NCBI GenBank assembly: GCA_964483805.1 | Contig: CAZADH010000284.1 | Coordinates: 1-7,978, forward strand | Origin: CAZADH01 sp964483805 | GTDB lineage: Bacteria; Muiribacteriota; Ozemobacteria; Ozemobacterales; Ozemobacteraceae | Direction of reading: 5' to 3' | Length of the DNA stretch: 7,978 nucleotides | Part shown: one piece after another, positions 7,701 to 7,978 of the stretch | Numbering within the stretch: position 1 is the stretch's first letter | Layout: each line of letters begins with the position of its first letter | Notes under the pieces: generated by a model | Database searches by the model: none | What the model was told of the DNA's origin: nothing | The model's input: the letters and a program-made list of their open reading frames with translations, nothing else | Program-made: the position numbers and the translations under genes

Positions 7701-7978
7701 GATCATGATCGCGCCGCCGAGGGAGTAGGTGCCCCCGTCACCCGTCGCAGAGTTGTTCGAGAAGGTGCAGCCGACGAAGTTAATAGGTCCCGTCGCCCCA
7801 TTCTGGTTGCAAAAGCAGCCGCCACACCCAGCTTTCGATTCGGACACCGTGACCGCGGTCATGTTCAGAGCGCCGCTGGTCAGATAAACCGCGCCGCCGT
7901 TTGCCCCGGCTCCCAGATTGCCACCCTGCAGTTTCAGGTTGGTGAGCGTCAGCGTCTTGCCGGCCGCGTTGTGATTGA
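1716..7978 (-). CDS. giant multidomain surface protein: beta-helix, 19 InlB-like B-repeats, Ig-like domain; 5' partial
   Basis: The frame is open through the right edge: the 38 codons upstream of the ATG at 7862 are open and continue the beta-helix (with a GGAV motif). That ATG is therefore internal, and the true start and any signal peptide are outside the window. At least 2086 residues are visible, ending at TAA 1718-1716. Domains in order, counted from the 7862 ATG: right-handed beta-helix with choice-of-anchor-Q-like end (to about 266); carboxypeptidase-regulatory-like sandwich (271-347); two divergent InlB-like repeats (348-512); seventeen tandem InlB-like units (513-1794); Ig-like domain (1795-1886); C-terminal module of 162 residues (1887-2048). 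There are no transmembrane segments, catalytic motifs or recognised C-terminal sorting signal. I infer a secreted or surface-exposed adhesin or stalk protein. Attachment and ligand are unknown. Clean periodicity with no internal stop argues that the gene is intact. Confidence 0.93.
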   Translation of the reverse strand, partial: NHNAAGKTLTLTNLKLQGGNLGAGANGGAVYLTSGALNMTAVTVSESKAGCGGCFCNQNGATGPINFVGCTFSNNSATGDGGTYSLGGAIMIYSTTANFRDCTFTGNSTVGGRPQSRGGAIFALGTVAVVNCTISGNSSSSGTTNNTGGGIHNYSSSTGLYLLNTVVINNSASGVGASGADIQNDATASAYYSWYNGAAGNAISTQPTAPNVNTAYAAGNLLALADNGGKTQTMALGAGAPAIGAGTFAYYNSGATGYYLQANDNSWHQLSNWANTPANNAAEKLTTDQRGATRSTPTAIGAFDGTVTFSISGTVTQGGAAKQGVTVSDGTRTATTDASGNYTITGVPNGNYTVTPTLAGGYSFTPANSAVTVSGANQTGKNFAVTMVNLTMAVSGTGTTSPAAGVTSVPAGVAQAITATAGDGNTFGSWSGTSGSPQLADTGSANTNVTLTADATVTANFNPSTSRLTVLVSPSSLGDPRMLVRTLFPPDMEIPYGLMMPLMARSAPGATFLRWESNNPATVIDMPTSPYTSVRVNGTTTITAVYAAQTLVLSVTSGSGAGTYSQGQLVPIEAGLPPTGSMFDKWTGDTAGIADVNKAATTITMPNANASIQATFKPIPAVQYTCTVTGGAGGGSFKAGDPVSIMANIAPDGQIFDKWTGDVTGVADVNSANTTLTMPAADVTVTATYKVLPPTLYQLTVQEGTGGGNFKSGTLVTIQAGVATDGQAFDRWDGPNGAFANAADPNTTLTMPAANATVTALFKILPPVLYPLTVLNGTGSGTYKAGTSVTVMANLPPDGFKFDKWVGQTSGIANINDANTSVTMPTASITVQATYREIPVPQYSLNVYGGTGSGSYKAGTRITLMADQAPNGQMFDRWVGQVSTIGNVNDANTSLIMPAGDITVKATYKDKPIPTYALVVTNGVGSGTFKAGTVVNIMAKLAPDGQMFDKWVGQVANVANVNAPNTSLTMPGEAIEVKATFKDIPPASYTLTIASGSGGGLYQAGTVVAIVAGLPATGTMFDQWTGQTAQIANVTAANTTVTMPPASITIKALFKPVPVTKYTLTVTGGTGTGEYEAGTSVSIMADTAQTGQRFYAWSGQTSYVANVTAANTTVTMPSSNLNIMADFTIVPARKFRLTVYGGSGSGEYAPGEIVTIQSLSPFMNFGPYPYSSQYPYSYDYQSSMNYPYIYSSTMYGMFAGWRGQINTVQDPWRPVTTLIMPDFDIEVYAKWYPGLTGFGQNEQQQPKQYTLTVQGGTGGGKYSQATSVKIMANPPAEGKVFDRWSGQTQGVANLFAANTEVSMPGFDQTMIATYKDLPLTTYRLTVASGTGSGDYQVGKQIALVASLPADGKMFDQWIGQTTNVANPLDANTTLTMPAASISVAATYKDIPVTLYPLGVASGTGSGQYKAGSTVSVMAQVAPDGFTFDQWIGQTSYIDNVLSANTTLTMPAASATIRATYKPVPVTLHTLTVASGTGAGQYKAGTMVPLMAKPPAEGMMFDQWTGQNSTIDNVNSPNTVLTMPDGSIEVRATYRTVAVASYALAVASGTGSGNYKAGTVVGVGANLPASGFVFDLWTGQTAAMANVAAPNTTLSMPAGDTGVRATYRVASTTLYTLTVASGTGSGKFPSGTAVTLTAKPPQAGLVFDKWIGQTSYVANVLLPTTTLLMPAADIEVRASYASAVTQVYTLTVSGGSGSGNHALAAVVPVQAQAPAAGMMFDKWTGQTSYLADVGQASTTLTMPAANIEIRATYRAVPAGTFHLTVGDGSGTGDYAAATVVSIVATQPPSGKVFDRWLGQTANVADILASATTLTMPAADTEVRASFVTPSPAILVQPVARSVAAGDNASFTVTATRAATLQWQVNMGAGFVDVIDNSVYSGATTQTLTITGVTTAMNGYVFRCIAGAPQLVNAESEGVALSVFVAVFADNTGKKYASWADAIAGVANRGTLTLLIDHQFAADAVVTKSITLNLNGKSLGGNVTFVVAEPEQFTLANTGQQGAFDNFVMFSGVHSILSIASSNVFNQVFFRNDGSLRFKGVVKGTLEFGDGVTPISYTVKTSLNGISVTRDVLKQIRIRDKANVTFTR
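1719..2204 (-). other. C-terminal module resembling the opening of a beta-helix
   Basis: Residues 1887-2048 contain YASWADAIAG (1896-1905), TLTLLIDHQFAADAVVTKS and ITLNLNGKSLGG. The 'Y-x-S/T-x-x-x-A-I ... TITLL ... I-x-KSITLxLNGKxL' pattern is the usual start of pectate-lyase-like beta-helices in surface proteins. About 100 further residues of hydrophobic strands follow, ending in IRDKANVTFTR. It has no obvious sorting motif. It may be a folding cap or a secretion/anchoring module; the function is unknown. Confidence 0.5.
2205..2480 (-). other. domain: Ig-like (I-set/Ig_2-type) module
   Basis: Residues 1795-1886 follow the bacterial Ig pattern: VQPVARSVAAGDNASFTVTA, LQWQV with Trp1823, an S-G-A-T-T-Q-T-L-T-I-T-G-V stretch, then NGYVFRC with Cys1864, and a closing VALSVFVA strand. 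The first disulphide Cys is absent, as is usual in bacterial copies of this domain. It caps the repeat array before the terminal module. Confidence 0.75.
2481..6326 (-). repeat. array of 17 tandem InlB-like B-repeat units, 73 residues (219 bp) each, one unit expanded
   Basis: Units run from 6326 down to 2481. Sixteen are exactly 73 residues and unit 9 (4233-4574) is 114. Boundaries, gene order: 1, 6108-6326; 2, 5889-6107; 3, 5670-5888; 4, 5451-5669; 5, 5232-5450; 6, 5013-5231; 7, 4794-5012; 8, 4575-4793; 9, 4233-4574; 10, 4014-4232; 11, 3795-4013; 12, 3576-3794; 13, 3357-3575; 14, 3138-3356; 15, 2919-3137; 16, 2700-2918; 17, 2481-2699. The consensus is Y-x-L-T-V-x-x-G-T-G-S-G, then K-A-G-T, M-F-D-x-W-x-G-Q-T, A-N-V, N-T-T-L-T-M-P-A, and A-T-Y-K with a Pro-containing linker. 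This matches the divergent InlB B-repeat family (Flg_new_2, PF18998). The Trp is present in all units. FDxW is lost only in units 8 (FYAW) and 9 (FAGW). Units 1-2 have WTGD and unit 3 WDGPN where 4-17 have a GQ. In cell-wall and surface proteins these repeats act as extended rods. Confidence 0.93.
4389..4478 (-). other. tyrosine/proline/serine-rich insert within repeat unit 9
   Basis: The insert, about 30 residues, lies where the other units have a short P-x-G turn before the FDxW strand. It has ten Tyr in 29 residues, arranged as PY, SY, DY and IY pairs. Flanking bases 4391-4500 are 46/110 G or C (42% by my count), against roughly 60% or more around them. The insert keeps the frame, and the unit resumes normally at MFAGWRGQ. 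The same unit has a linker about ten residues longer than usual, with a Gln-rich NEQQQPKQ end (nt 4233-4256). Confidence 0.8.
6327..6821 (-). repeat. two divergent InlB-like B-repeats preceding the regular array
   Basis: The first copy (residues 348-426) is an ordinary bacterial B-repeat. It has VSGTGTTSPAAG, then FGSWSG at 389-394, and ends VTANFNP. The second copy (427-512) keeps the frame of the fold: PLMARSAPGATFLRW, a DMP in place of TMP, and a closing ITAVYAAQ. It carries about ten extra residues (Arg-Met-Leu and Pro-Pro-Asp-Met rich) between the first strand and the second. Both are too diverged to share the 219-bp DNA period. Confidence 0.75.
6822..7052 (-). other. domain: carboxypeptidase regulatory-like beta-sandwich
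   Basis: Residues 271-347 read as a prealbumin-like sandwich. It opens with SISGTVTQGG, then GVTVSDG, the diagnostic turn TDASGNYTITGVPNGNYTV, and a closing Tyr-Ser-Phe-Thr-Pro strand. The 'T[DN]xxGxYxhxxhxxGxYxh' core is characteristic of the CarboxypepD_reg/SdrD B-like families. These domains usually act as stiff spacers in secreted proteins, and here it links the beta-helix to the repeat region. Confidence 0.8.
7065..7978 (-). other. domain: right-handed parallel beta-helix with Pmp-like motifs and choice-of-anchor-Q-like end
   Basis: Repeated coils carry GGAV (just upstream of the 7862 ATG), then GGAI (49-52 and 80-83) and GGGI (110-113). These alternate with FSNN (34-37), FTGN (66-69) and ISGN (96-99). 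This alternation is the signature of Pmp-type and related beta-helix surface proteins. Residues about 185-266 match the choice-of-anchor Q pattern, with DNGGKTQTMALGAGAPAIGAG followed by a DQRG...IGAFD ending. That ending normally closes such helices before an anchor or linker. Several coils have Cys at the same place (GCTF, DCTF, NCTI), which suggests a stacked cysteine ladder. An extra Cys cluster, CGGCFC, is at 13-18. Confidence 0.8.

Noticed and set aside
7860..7862. ATG as the start of the giant gene
   Set aside because: The frame is open for 38 more codons to the window edge, those codons continue the beta-helix with a GGAV motif, and there is no signal peptide after the ATG.

Overview
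The window holds parts of two large extracellular or surface beta-rich proteins with one complete SAM-dependent methyltransferase gene between them. The DNA is GC-rich throughout, by eye about 60% or more. The methyltransferase starts with GTG behind a GGAGGAG Shine-Dalgarno, so this is bacterial. The protein types (beta-helix with choice-of-anchor Q-like ending, SbsA-like Ig domains, InlB-like B-repeats) are common in environmental Planctomycetota, Verrucomicrobiota and Proteobacteria. Nothing here, such as an rRNA or a housekeeping gene, fixes the phylum.

Layout. Positions 1-708 (+) are the last 235 codons of a protein made of bacterial Ig-like domains. It ends in a tandem TGA-TAG stop. After a 72-bp convergent spacer, 781-1617 (-) encodes a complete 278-residue class I methyltransferase. 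Upstream of it on the same strand is a 98-bp gap with a perfect 13-bp inverted repeat. Then comes a giant gene, 1716-7978 (-), whose reading frame is open to the right edge of the window, so its true start and signal peptide lie outside. At least 2086 residues are visible.

The giant protein reads, N to C: a parallel beta-helix with Pmp-like GGAI/FxxN motifs and a choice-of-anchor-Q-like ending; a carboxypeptidase-regulatory-like beta-sandwich; two divergent InlB-like repeats; seventeen tandem InlB-like units, sixteen of exactly 73 residues (219 bp) and one expanded to 114 by a tyrosine-rich insert; an Ig-like domain; and a terminal 162-residue module that looks like the opening of another beta-helix. 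This is most simply an adhesin, stalk or other cell-surface protein. The methyltransferase has no recognisable substrate specificity, and its link to the surface proteins is positional only.

No RNA gene, CRISPR array, mobile element or defence system is visible. The points most worth a second look are the rigidly periodic repeat array with its single low-GC tyrosine-rich insert, the unusual domain order, and the strong hairpin without a U-tract after the giant gene. Residue numbers for the giant protein count from the in-frame ATG at 7862, which is internal and used only as a reference.
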